From: a bacterium | GTDB taxonomy: Bacteria > Armatimonadota > Zipacnadia > Zipacnadales > Zipacnadaceae | NCBI GenBank assembly: GCA_030603495.1 | Contig: JAUVXR010000020.1 | Location: 1 to 49,538, forward strand | DNA length: 49,538 nucleotides | Direction of reading: 5' to 3' | Shown: piece by piece, positions 1 through 8,367 of the stretch | Numbering within the stretch: the first letter of the stretch is position 1 | Layout of the letters: each line of letters starts with the position of its first letter | Program-made: the position numbers and the translations under genes | The notes under the pieces: model-generated | Databases searched by the model: none | Told to the model about the DNA's origin: nothing | Seen by the model: only the letters and a program-made list of their open reading frames with translations

Positions 1-1526
1 CTCAAACCCGCTGATGTGGTGCAGGTAGTTGTGACGGATGATCGTACCACGCTGCGTCCAGTCACGCATACTGTAGATGGCGCCGGCATCATTGGACTCG
101 TAGCACACGCTATGGATCTCGTTGAACTCGATAACGTGGTCGTTCCCGAAAAAGCCTATCCCCATGTGAGGAGCATTGTGGATCAGATTGTGCGCAGCAC
201 GGTTGCCAACTCCCCGCAGCGTGATGCCCGGGCGGTAAACGTGGTTCCGCGGCTATAGTGGTGGATGTGGTTGTTCTCAGCGTAATGGCCGGCTGGTGTG
301 AGCGTTCGGCGGTCTCCGCCCCTCAAGATGATGCCGCCGTCGCCCATGTAGTAGATGTCATATCCGACAACGCCATGTACCTGGCCCCCGGATACTTCCA
401 CGGCCCATCTTCCGCAGTTGCGAATCGTGCACCCCGCCACCAGGTTCCCCTCGCCACCTCTTATGGTCACCGCCGCTCCCCGCGCCGCCTCAAGCATCAG
501 CCCGCGCACTGTCAGGTGAGAGCAGTTGTTCATCGTCAATAGGGTTGGCAGGACTGACACCACCGCCGTGCCTTCCTCGAGGGGCGCCGGCGGCCAGAAG
601 TAAAGAACTCCCGTCTCGCGGTCCAAATACCACTCCCCCGGCATGTCCAGCTCTGCCAGAACATCGAAGGCATAGTACCACTGGCCCTTGCGGTAGCCGT
701 AGGAATGGTAGGGTTGGACCAACGAGATGATGCGGTTTTCGGTGTCAATGGATTCGACCTTCTGGCGCTGGTCGGCCCAGTCCCAGAACCAGTAGCCGTG
801 TAGCCAGACGTCAGTCTCCTTGCCCCATCGCTGGGGACGGTCGCCCTCGTAGACGAACTTGCCGATCTTGTCACCCTTGGTGCCGCGGACGTTGATCGGT
901 TCGCCACCCACCACATCCACAATATTAACAAAGCCCTCGTTGGGCCAGCGCGCCAGCGTCATTGGCTTATCCTGGAAGAAAAGCTCCAGCCGATTGCTTG
1001 CGGTTGTCACTTCACCAGAGTCGGCGCCGCTGAAAAGCAGCTCTAGCCAATTGCCTGTGGCTATCATTTCACCAAAGTCGGTGATGCCCAGGGCCTTCAG
1101 GTCAGCTTGCAACACGTTGCCTCGGGCGGCTTCATCGAGCCGACTGAGAACGGCTGGATCCGTGATCGGTGTGAAGCTACTAACCTCTCGCCCGCCGGTC
1201 AGGCGTACTTCCTCGCCAGGATAGGCCCGATACACTATCGGCGCTGTCTCTGTACCGCTGTCTTCTTCCGTGAGGCGGAAAGTCCGGTCCCGGGGGTAGG
1301 TCCCGGCGCGCAGCCAGACTGTAGCCCCGCTTGTCAGCAATCCGTCACGCTTGAGCGCGCGAATGCGTTGTCGTGCTCGCTCGAGGCTTTTGAAAGGCTT
1401 TACTCTGGTTCCGGGATTATTGTCAGAGCCTTCCGTAGAAACGAATAGCTCCCACTCAGCTTCAGCGGATGCACCTGTTGCCCCGACAGCGATCACGACC
1501 AGAACAAGCAGAATCTTCCCAAGCAT
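1..1526 (-). pseudogene. secreted right-handed parallel beta-helix protein, frameshifted and cut by window edge
   Basis: The protein starts with a signal peptide (about residues 1-22, ending ASA), then a conserved opening with 'GSDNNPGT' and 'WLRAGTY'. This layout is known from secreted beta-helix proteins and polysaccharide-active enzymes related to family GH141. Asn/Gly/His-rich helix coils follow. The first frame runs from 1526 and stops at 183, but its last 20 or so residues look foreign after 'HIHHYSR' (near 250). In the neighbouring minus-strand frame the expected continuation is open from about 252 to base 1, including 'YRPGITLRGVGNRAAHN' and 'ESNDAGAIYS'. One missing base in the GG run near 248-252 would join them, so this is either a real frameshift or a sequencing error. 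The substrate cannot be told from sequence. It was probably exported and bound or cleaved a glycan. Confidence 0.8.
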
Positions 1527-1585
1527 TTTCGTCTTCTCATTCCTCCATGTGTTCGACCAATAATTCGGGCGGCGACGGCACTGTT

Positions 1586-1837
1586 ACCCGGCGCCGGGCC
1601 CTGTTGGTCTTAGCCTACAACCTGGGCCAGCTCCTGGGGCGCTTAGCCCTGCCGAAGAGCATGCGCCCGTGGTCCCTGCGCAGCATCCAGGCTAAGCTGA
1701 TCAAGATCGGGGCGAAAGTCATTCACCATGCTCGACACACAATCCTCCGGAGGGCGGAGGTGGCGCCGCAGTTGCGCCGTAATCCTCCGCGATCTGTAAG
1801 ACGGGCAATCCGTGTAGATCTCATCGATCCGCGCTAA
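1586..1837 (+). pseudogene. IS1380-like DDE transposase, C-terminal remnant
   Basis: Translation in this frame gives 'AYNLGQLLGRLALPKSMRPW', then 'LIKIGAKVIHHARH' and 'RRAEVAP'. This is the pattern at the C-terminus of IS1380-family (DDE group 1) transposases, where the last helices read like YNLxNxLRRLALP...WSL...LIKxGAxxVxHAR...AEVA. Upstream of about 1586 the frame shows no transposase features and no DDE catalytic core, so only the last 80 or so codons remain. The frame ends with TAA at 1835-1837, interleaved with the ispG stop codon of the opposite strand. No terminal inverted repeat was recognised. The identification is from memory of the family pattern. Confidence 0.6.
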
Positions 1838-2925
1838 ACGCTCTTTCTTTCCTTTTGGATTTCTCTTAAGAGCGCATCTGCTGCCTGGGACGTCTTCACC
1901 CTCTTGATGACCTCCCCCTGCCGGAAGATGACGGCGTAGTCGCCGCCGCAGGCCAGGCCGATGTCCGCCTCTCTCGCCTCGCCCGGGCCGTTGACCTCGC
2001 AGCCCATCACCGCCACCACAATCGGCGCATCAATCTCCTGCAGCGCCTCCTGGATCTCCTCGGCAATCGCGCGCAGGTCCACCTTGCACCGCCCGCAGGT
2101 GGGGCAGGAGACCAGCGTTGGGCCGGAGATCATCCCCAGCGACTGCAAAATCGTCCGGCCCGCCCGCACTTCCTCGACGGGATCGTCGGTCAGCGAGACA
2201 CGGATGGTATCGCCGATGCCCTCGGCCAGCAGCAGCCCCAGGCCCACCGCGGACTTCGCTATCCCGCTGGAGCCAAAGCCGGCCTCGGTGATGCCCAGGT
2301 GCAGCGGGACGTCGGACTCGCGGGCGAAGAGGCGGTTGGCGGCAACGGTGGTGGGCACGTCGGAGGCTTTGATGGAGATGACGATGTCACGGAAGCCCAG
2401 CGCCTCGGCGCGCTCGACGCTGCGCAGCGCGCTTTCGCAGAGAGCTGCGGCGGTGGGGTGACCGTACTTTTCGAGCAGGTCCTTCTCCAGCGAGCCGGCG
2501 TTGACGCCTAGGCGGACGGGAATGTCCGCTTCGGCGGCGGCCTCCAGCACCACCCCGAGGCGGTGGTCGTCGCCGATATTGCCCGGATTGATGCGGATTT
2601 TGGCCGCGCCGCGCTCGATGGCAGCAATGGCCAGCTTGTAGTCGAAGTGGATGTCGGCGACGATCGGCACCGGGCTGGCGGCAACTACCTCGGCGAACCC
2701 GTCTAGCGCCTTCTTCGCCGGGACCGCGATGCGCACAATCTGCGCCCCGGCAGCGGCAGCAGCGCAGACCTGGGCGAGGGTGGCCTCAGCGTCGGCGGTG
2801 TCGGTCTTGGTCATCGTCTGGACCGATACCGGCGCATCGGCCCCGATCTGCACCTCGCCCACGCGCACTGGGCGGCTGGGTCGGCGCTGGGGCGGAAAAG
2901 TTGTCGCACGCGGGGCTTCAGCCAT
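1834..2925 (-). CDS. ispG: 4-hydroxy-3-methylbut-2-en-1-yl diphosphate synthase (flavodoxin/ferredoxin)
   Basis: IspG reduces methylerythritol cyclodiphosphate to HMBPP, the sixth step of the MEP isoprenoid pathway, in the cytoplasm with a [4Fe-4S] cluster. The 363-residue protein is normal length for the compact bacterial form. An N-terminal TIM barrel ('VQTMTKTDT' near 35, 'RINPGNIG' near 111) is followed by a C-terminal cluster domain. The three expected cluster cysteines are C274 and C277 in 'SCPTCGRC' and C309 in 'MGCEVNGPGE', and the catalytic glutamate is E316. It is the last gene of dxr-rseP-ispG, so two MEP-pathway enzymes share an operon with a site-2 protease. The 227-base gap to rseP contains a palindromic repeat. 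Its stop codon abuts the transposase remnant on the other strand. Identification is secure. Confidence 0.97.
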   Translation of the reverse strand: MAEAPRATTFPPQRRPSRPVRVGEVQIGADAPVSVQTMTKTDTADAEATLAQVCAAAAAGAQIVRIAVPAKKALDGFAEVVAASPVPIVADIHFDYKLAIAAIERGAAKIRINPGNIGDDHRLGVVLEAAAEADIPVRLGVNAGSLEKDLLEKYGHPTAAALCESALRSVERAEALGFRDIVISIKASDVPTTVAANRLFARESDVPLHLGITEAGFGSSGIAKSAVGLGLLLAEGIGDTIRVSLTDDPVEEVRAGRTILQSLGMISGPTLVSCPTCGRCKVDLRAIAEEIQEALQEIDAPIVVAVMGCEVNGPGEAREADIGLACGGDYAVIFRQGEVIKRVKTSQAADALLREIQKERKSV

Positions 2926-2946
2926 AAGCCTAATCAGAAAGGTTCA

Positions 2947-3014
2947 GAAAGGCATTTTGCGGAAAACCCGCTTTTTGGAAAAAAGCCGGTTTTCCGCGCC
3001 TTTCCGGTAAAAAC
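2947..3014. repeat. dispersed palindromic repeat, copy 1
   Basis: A long hairpin lies between rseP and ispG. The left arm GCGGAAAACC (2959-2968) pairs exactly with GGTTTTCCGC (2988-2997). Inside it CTTTTT pairs with AAAAAG, and outside it GAAAGGC (2947-2953) pairs with GCCTTTC (2998-3004). A conserved tail CCGGTAAAAACTT follows. The same sequence occurs at 9200-9262 with two compensatory base-pair changes in the stem, so it is a repeat family rather than a chance palindrome. There is no T-run after the stem, so it is not a typical intrinsic terminator. Confidence 0.75.
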
Positions 3015-3152
3015 TTCGAAAGTTGAGTGATGTAACCGATAATTGCATCGTATCCTTCGTGACGCAGAACTCTACATTAGTGTTGATGGCTGTCTACGAC
3101 AACTTCGACGTTTCTAGGACATTCCTTCCCTCTTTATTGGCAATGAGCTGAG

Positions 3153-4580
3153 CTAAGGCGTCCCGTACATGATCAGATTAGAGATATCTTTGGCCATCAG
3201 CCAGGCGAATAAGAGTATTATCAGGAAGACGCCAGCCAGGCGGATGATTATCTCCGGCCGGGCGCGGATGCGCCTGCGGATGATCCCCTCGTAGCCAATC
3301 AGCACGATATGGAAGCCGTCGAAGGGCGGAAAGGGAAGGAGGTTGATAACCGCGAGGTTGGCGCTGATGAGACCGCCGAGCGACAGCACTGCCGCCCAGC
3401 CCGCTTCGGCGCGTTCGGCGGTCATCGCCATAATCCCGATAGGGCCGGCGGGCTCGGCGGCGATCTTGCCGGCGATCATACCGCGCACCGACTCAACGAC
3501 CATAATTACGGAGCCCACCGACTGCACTGCCCCAATCGTTAGGCCTTCGAGCAGGCCAGCTCTTCGCGTGCGCGGAGTGAGCAGGACGCCGATGCGGCCG
3601 AGCTTGCGGTGGGGCGCATCGAGCTGCCCTTCTGGTGTTACCGTCTCCATGCGGCCCCAGACCTCGCCGGGGTGGACGGTCAGGGTGATTTCGCGCTCAC
3701 CACGGACTACCGAGACGTCCATCTTTGTATTGGGGTGCAGTGACAGGTAGCGAACTACGCTGGCCTGGTCGAGCGGCTCAAAGGTCAAGCCGAGCTGCTG
3801 GCGCGCCACGGTGGCGGCCTGCTCGGGGCTGACTTGGCCCCCCGCTGTTACCTGCGGAAGTTGGATGGTAACCAGCGAGTCGGCGATGCTGCTGGCATTT
3901 GTATCTATCGCCCCGATCCTGACCGGTTGGCTCTGTGTGTCGCGTAGAATCTCGACTAGCTGCTGAGGGACAGCGATATCCTGCCCGTTGGCGGTGAGTA
4001 TGAAGTAACCGGGTTGGAAGCCAGCCTGTTCCGCGGGTGAGCCTGGCGCTACCTCCTCTATGGCCAGGTTATGCTGGTTACCGTCCACTGCGACGATCTC
4101 GTCGGCGACCTGGAATCCGGCTACCTCCGCCGGCTCACCGGGCATCACCTTGCCGATGATGGTAACCCGGCTGTCGGGGATGGCCACGCCGTGGAATACT
4201 GCAATGACCCAGAACAGGACCGTCGCCAGCACCACGTTCATAAAGACGCCGGCAAATATGGTCACGAACCGCTGCCAGCGCGGGCGGGTATGGAAACCGT
4301 CGGGCACGTCCTCCTGACCGGGTTCCATTCCCGCGATGTTCACTAGTCCCCCGAAGGGGATGGCTCGGATGGCGTAGACTGTCTCACCCCACTTCTTGCC
4401 AAAGAGCATCGGCCCCAGCCCGAAGGCGAACTCGTGTACGCGCATGCGCGAGAGCTTGGCCCCGATGAAATGGCCCAGTTCGTGGCTGTAGATACACAGC
4501 CCCAGGATGAAGACGATCCAGAAAACGCTATTTGCGTAGCTGCCAAGCTGCTCCAGCACTGCGTGAATTGGAGACGGCAA
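3153..4580 (-). CDS. rseP: RIP metalloprotease, site-2 protease family
   Basis: This inner-membrane zinc protease cuts transmembrane helices, typically of anti-sigma factors in envelope stress signalling and remnant signal peptides. The zinc motif HELGH is at residues 33-37 in the first membrane segment. The second conserved motif, 'NLLPFPPFDG', lies in the C-terminal membrane region and supplies the third zinc ligand. Between them are two PDZ-like segments ('PGEPAEVAGFQVADEIVAVDG' shortened here, and 'PGSPAEQAGFQPG'), separated from the C-terminal membrane segments by a long periplasmic stretch. At 475 residues it is slightly longer than E. coli RseP (450). It lies 6 bases downstream of dxr in the same operon, the common bacterial dxr-rseP order. 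No anti-sigma factor gene is seen nearby. Confidence 0.95.
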   Translation of the reverse strand: MPSPIHAVLEQLGSYANSVFWIVFILGLCIYSHELGHFIGAKLSRMRVHEFAFGLGPMLFGKKWGETVYAIRAIPFGGLVNIAGMEPGQEDVPDGFHTRPRWQRFVTIFAGVFMNVVLATVLFWVIAVFHGVAIPDSRVTIIGKVMPGEPAEVAGFQVADEIVAVDGNQHNLAIEEVAPGSPAEQAGFQPGYFILTANGQDIAVPQQLVEILRDTQSQPVRIGAIDTNASSIADSLVTIQLPQVTAGGQVSPEQAATVARQQLGLTFEPLDQASVVRYLSLHPNTKMDVSVVRGEREITLTVHPGEVWGRMETVTPEGQLDAPHRKLGRIGVLLTPRTRRAGLLEGLTIGAVQSVGSVIMVVESVRGMIAGKIAAEPAGPIGIMAMTAERAEAGWAAVLSLGGLISANLAVINLLPFPPFDGFHIVLIGYEGIIRRRIRARPEIIIRLAGVFLIILLFAWLMAKDISNLIMYGTP

Positions 4581-4586
4581 GAGAGA

Positions 4587-5744
4587 CTACCTCCTATTAG
4601 CGGCCAGGGCCGTTACATATTCCCTGGCCCATGTATCGGCTGCTTGGACGTCGGCTAAGTCGCCTATTGGGTGGGGTTCGTGCTCTTGCAGGGCTTGGTC
4701 AATGAATCGAGCCATATCGGCAAAGCCAATCTTACTGGCCAAGAACAGTTTGACCGCGATCTCGTCGGCTGCGTTGAGCACTGCCGGATAGCTCTGCCCG
4801 CTGCGCCCCGCCTGGTAGGCCAGGCGCAGGCAGGGAAATTTGTCCGTATCGGGTGCTGCAAAAGTCAAGGAGCCGGTGGCAGCGAGGTCGGGCCGCTCCA
4901 GGTCACTGGGTACGCGCTCGGGATAGAATAGGGCGTACTGTATCGGCAGGCGCATGTCGGGCAGGCCGAGCTGGGCCAGCAGGCTGCCGTCGCGGAACTG
5001 GACCAACGAATGGATGATGCTTTGATGGTGGATGACTACCTCAATCTGGTCGAACTCGAGTCCGAACAGCCATTTCAGCTCGAATATCTCGAAGCCCTTG
5101 TTCATCAGGGTCGCCGAATCAACGGTCACCTTCGGTCCCATCTGCCAGGTGGGGTGCTTGAGCGCCTGGTTGGCAGTGACAGCACTGAGTTGCTCTTTGG
5201 TATAACTGGCAAAGGGCCCACCCGAGGCAGTCAGCAGGACCTTCTCGATACTGCTGGGCTGCTCGCCCTGCATACACTGGAAGACAGCCGATATCTCGCT
5301 ATCAATGGGCAGAAGCTGGGCACCGGCGCGGCGAGCAGCCGTGGTGACTAGCTCGCCGGCGGCGACCAGCGGCTCCTTGTTGGCCAGGGCGACGTCGCAG
5401 CGCTGCTCCAGAGCAGTCATTACCGGCACCAGCCCAGCAACGCCGGAGATTGCTGCCACCACCAGGTCAGGCCGGCTATTCCTGACCAGGTTGTCGAGAC
5501 CATCCGGGCCGGCATAGACCTCGAGCGCGGCGGCGACATCTCGCAGCTCTCCTGCGGCCCGCTCGTCGGCCACGGCAACATCAGTGACCGCGAATTGCTC
5601 AGCCTGCTCGGCGAGCAGTCGCCAGTTGTGATTGGCGGCCAGCCCAGCTACTACGAGCTTGTCCGGGTGATTCTGGACGATGTCGAGTGTCTGACGGCCT
5701 ATCGAGCCGGTTGAACCTAGGATTAAGATGCGTTTTCGATACAT
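4587..5744 (-). CDS. dxr: 1-deoxy-D-xylulose-5-phosphate reductoisomerase
   Basis: Dxr converts DXP to methylerythritol 4-phosphate with NADPH and a divalent metal, the committed step of the MEP pathway in the cytoplasm. The NADPH-binding loop GSTGSIG is at residues 10-16. 'ANKEPLVAAGE' (K123) and the metal ligands of 'DSE' (D148, E150) match the family, as does the long 'HPTWQMGPKVTVDSATLMNK' segment. At 385 residues it is full length. It is the first gene of dxr-rseP-ispG, with a promoter at 5793-5821. ATG at 5744 is the natural start because it places the dinucleotide loop at the usual distance from the N-terminus. Confidence 0.97.
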   Translation of the reverse strand: MYRKRILILGSTGSIGRQTLDIVQNHPDKLVVAGLAANHNWRLLAEQAEQFAVTDVAVADERAAGELRDVAAALEVYAGPDGLDNLVRNSRPDLVVAAISGVAGLVPVMTALEQRCDVALANKEPLVAAGELVTTAARRAGAQLLPIDSEISAVFQCMQGEQPSSIEKVLLTASGGPFASYTKEQLSAVTANQALKHPTWQMGPKVTVDSATLMNKGFEIFELKWLFGLEFDQIEVVIHHQSIIHSLVQFRDGSLLAQLGLPDMRLPIQYALFYPERVPSDLERPDLAATGSLTFAAPDTDKFPCLRLAYQAGRSGQSYPAVLNAADEIAVKLFLASKIGFADMARFIDQALQEHEPHPIGDLADVQAADTWAREYVTALAANRR

Positions 5745-5792
5745 AGTTACCGGTACAGTTATTGGCTTCCCAGGTACGGTGGGGTAGGCTTC

Positions 5793-5821
5793 AGAATACT
5801 GTCTGCGGGGAGGCTTGTCAA
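5793..5821 (-). promoter_or_regulatory. sigma70-type promoter of dxr-rseP-ispG
   Basis: On the minus strand there is TTGACA (5816-5821), a 17-base spacer and TATTCT (5793-5798). It lies about 50 bases before the dxr start. Confidence 0.65.
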
Positions 5822-5952
5822 GCCGGGCACGGCGCTCGCGGAGAAGGAAAATCCCTGTTCGTATTGAATGTTACGAAGGAAACGAATTCCGGCGCAGATT
5901 CATCTACTGATACCCATCAGCCCACCTCACCTGCCGATGAAGGAGCAGACGA

Positions 5953-6450
5953 ATGATCAAATCTGCATTTCCAACTCGACCGATCAAGCTGCTGATACTC
6001 GACGTGGACGGCACGCTCACCGACGGTGGACTGTATTTCGCTGCGCAGGGCCTGGCGATGAAACGCTTCGATGTCCACGATGGCCTGGGGTTGGTGCGCC
6101 TACAAGAAGCCGGAGTAGAGGTCGCGTTGGTCAGCGCAGACGCCTCGCCGATTACGCGGGCGCGGGCGGACAAGCTGGGTATCCGGGCGGTCTTCACTGG
6201 TTGTGGCGACAAGGCGGACGTTGTGCAGCGGCTGCTCGAGGAGCGTGACTTGACTGCGGAGCAGGCCGTGTATATGGGCGACGACGTTACTGACCTGGCG
6301 GCAATGAGCAAGGTCGGCAATTCCGCTGCGCCGGCCAGCGCAATGGCGGAGGTGTGCGAAGCAGCGGACTACGTCACGACGAAAACCGGCGGGCATGGTG
6401 CAGTGCGGGAAGTCTGTGACCTGATTATCGCGCGGCTTGCCGGAGACTAA
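5953..6450 (+). CDS. kdsC: 3-deoxy-D-manno-octulosonate 8-phosphate phosphatase (HAD family)
   Basis: KdsC removes phosphate from Kdo-8-phosphate to give Kdo, a core sugar of lipopolysaccharide. The 165-residue protein is the small, capless HAD type that works as a tetramer. The nucleophile motif DVDGT is at residues 17-21 (D17 nucleophile, D19 acid/base). 'SADAS' follows as motif II and 'MGDDVTDLAAM' as motif IV. The C-terminal 'GGHGAVREVCDLI' matches KdsC, where a conserved tail reaches the neighbouring active site. The start follows AAGGAG by 8 bases. It is transcribed divergently from dxr and ends 9 bases from the convergent phosphate transporter. Its presence, with hldE2 at 38.3 kb, supports an LPS-bearing outer membrane. 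Confidence 0.9.
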   Translation: MIKSAFPTRPIKLLILDVDGTLTDGGLYFAAQGLAMKRFDVHDGLGLVRLQEAGVEVALVSADASPITRARADKLGIRAVFTGCGDKADVVQRLLEERDLTAEQAVYMGDDVTDLAAMSKVGNSAAPASAMAEVCEAADYVTTKTGGHGAVREVCDLIIARLAGD

Positions 6451-6458
6451 CCCCCGCC

Positions 6459-7487
6459 TCAGAAGAACCAGTTGAGCATCCAGTAGGAGAACGCCGCCAG
6501 TAAGGCAGTAATAGGTAGGGTCAGGACCCAGGCCAGGATGATCTGCCCGGCCACTCGCCAGCGCACCGCCCGCAGTGTTCGCGAGACTCCCACTCCCATA
6601 ATCGCCGAGGAGATGATGTGGGTAGTGCTGATGGGCGCGCCAATATGGGTGCAGGCCTGGATCACTAGGGCGCCGGAAGTCTCGGCGGCGAAGCCATGGA
6701 TGGGCTTGAGCGTGATGAGATTGCGCCCCAGGGTCTTGATGATCCGCCAACCTCCGGCTGCCGTCCCTAACGCCAGGGCGGCCGCGGAGATGACCTTGAC
6801 CCAGATCGGTATATGGAAGCTCCCGAGGTAGCCGCCCGAAACCAGGGCCATAGTTATGATGCCCATGGCATTCTGGGCATCGTTGCTGCCGTGACTGAAG
6901 GCCATAAAGCTGGCCGACAGTAGTTGGAGGCGGCGGAAGTAGCGGTTGAGGATGCTGGGGGTGCTACGCGCGAAGATGTGCATCAGGATGATCATGAGCA
7001 GGAAGCCGACTAGTAAGCCGAATATCGGGGATAGCAACAAGGCCAGGAAGATCTTCTTCAGACCGGCGAAGTTGAAGATGCCGTAGTTGTAACTCCAGCC
7101 CAGCACGCCGCCCCCGGCGGTCAACTGGATGCTGGCGGCGCTGGCGGCGCCGATGATGGCGCCGATGATGGTGTGTGAGCAGCTCGTGGGCAGGCCCAGA
7201 CGCCAGGTGATGAATAGCCAGATGACTGTGCCGACCAAGGCGGCGAGAATCATCTGCTCGTTCACGAAATCCGTGGGCACTATTTCCTTACCAATGGTGG
7301 TGGCGACGGCCTCGTTGACCATGGCACCCGCCAGATTCAAACCGGCGGCCAGGAGTATCGCGTGGGGGATGCTGAGCGCTCGCGTCAGCACACTGGTGGC
7401 GATGGCGTTGGCGGCATCGTGAAAGCCCGTCATAAAGTTGAAGGTCAGGCCACCGATGACGATGAGGACGATGGGGGTTCTACGCAT
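6459..7487 (-). CDS. pit: inorganic phosphate transporter, PiT family
   Basis: This is a low-affinity, cation-coupled phosphate permease of the cytoplasmic membrane. Family signatures include 'GFHDAANAIATSVLTRALS' near residues 21-39, 'LGLPTSCSHTIIGAIIGAA' in the first half and the matching 'HIGAPISTTHIISSAIMG' in the second half, the two inverted copies of the PiT signature. 'AFSHGSNDAQNAMGI' is also conserved. Length (342) fits the short prokaryotic form, and about ten hydrophobic segments are visible. It overlaps the end of the upstream DUF47 gene by 8 bases, so the two are translationally coupled, the usual pair for this family. Phosphate transport is a family-level prediction; sulfate or metal-phosphate transport are less likely. 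Confidence 0.93.
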   Translation of the reverse strand: MRRTPIVLIVIGGLTFNFMTGFHDAANAIATSVLTRALSIPHAILLAAGLNLAGAMVNEAVATTIGKEIVPTDFVNEQMILAALVGTVIWLFITWRLGLPTSCSHTIIGAIIGAASAASIQLTAGGGVLGWSYNYGIFNFAGLKKIFLALLLSPIFGLLVGFLLMIILMHIFARSTPSILNRYFRRLQLLSASFMAFSHGSNDAQNAMGIITMALVSGGYLGSFHIPIWVKVISAAALALGTAAGGWRIIKTLGRNLITLKPIHGFAAETSGALVIQACTHIGAPISTTHIISSAIMGVGVSRTLRAVRWRVAGQIILAWVLTLPITALLAAFSYWMLNWFF

Positions 7488-8148
7488 TCTTGGTTATCAC
7501 TTGCTCAATCAGGTTAGCGGCATCCTCGCACCGATCCATCGCCTCTTCGATGAACTCGTAGATCTCTTTCCACTTGATGATCTCGCGGGCATCCTCCTCG
7601 TACTCAAACAGTTCACCAAGCGCCTTTTTCAGCGCGACATCTCCCTCGTTCTCCAGCGTGTTTATCTGCCGGCAGTAGCGGTTATCACCGGGCTGCATCC
7701 GAGGCAGTTCGCGGATATTCTCGTGTAGCGCCTGGGTGGCACTAAGCAACAGTTCGGACATATCCTGCACATGTTCGGTGGGCGCGACTATCCTGAAGGA
7801 CTGGAACCGGTCAATTGTGCCCTTGATCATGTCAGTGATATCGTCAAGGCACTCCACCAGGCGGTAGATGTCCTCGCGGTCGAACAGCGCCGGGGTCACG
7901 AAGGTGGTGTTGAGTTTACGCACTACCTCGTGGACGATCTCGTCTGCCTCATGCTCGATCTTGTCAATATCCTCGACCGCCACCTCGAGGCGCTTGTAGT
8001 TATTCATCAGGTTGTGCAGACACCGGGCCGCTTCGACGGCCTTATCGCTGGCCAGGAGAAACAGTCCGAAGAAGTCTTCCTCCTGGGGCAGGAAGGCACG
8101 CATCACCCGCTGCAGGCGGCTGAGCACGGTGCGTTGGGACGTCTCCAT
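7480..8148 (-). CDS. DUF47 family PhoU-like protein, Pit accessory
   Basis: A 222-residue all-helical cytoplasmic protein resembling PhoU. The sequence shows 'LMPQEEDFF'-type opening features ('FLPQEEDFFGLFLLASDKAV'), a conserved 'IEHEADEIVHEV' metal-binding helix and a later 'TLENEGDVALKKALGELF' helix. These are the two acidic metal-cluster motifs of the PhoU/DUF47 fold. Members coded next to pit genes are thought to regulate the permease. The overlap with pit (stop inside its start region) supports co-translation. No phosphate two-component system or Pho box was seen around it, so control of the pair is unknown. Confidence 0.88.
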   Translation of the reverse strand: METSQRTVLSRLQRVMRAFLPQEEDFFGLFLLASDKAVEAARCLHNLMNNYKRLEVAVEDIDKIEHEADEIVHEVVRKLNTTFVTPALFDREDIYRLVECLDDITDMIKGTIDRFQSFRIVAPTEHVQDMSELLLSATQALHENIRELPRMQPGDNRYCRQINTLENEGDVALKKALGELFEYEEDAREIIKWKEIYEFIEEAMDRCEDAANLIEQVITKNA

Positions 8149-8367
8149 GAGAATCCTCCGTTGCTCTCGTGGCGGCTCCGCTCTCTATTACCTTCAGCCT
8201 TCTCCTTTCGTGCCCCATCTTCCTTCCTCATGTCGGCAAAAGACGGGTTAATCTTGGCTCATCATATCCCCCCGTAACCGGGTTTTTCCCCCTGAGCCTT
8301 CTGATGGCGGGCGAAATGTGGTATCTTGGTTACTGAGGCCGGACGGCGATGCACTTAGGAGGACTAG

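Noticed and set aside
183-250. The last 20 or so residues of the first frame of the beta-helix protein as a true C-terminus
   Set aside because: The conserved continuation is in the adjacent frame, so this end is a frameshift product.
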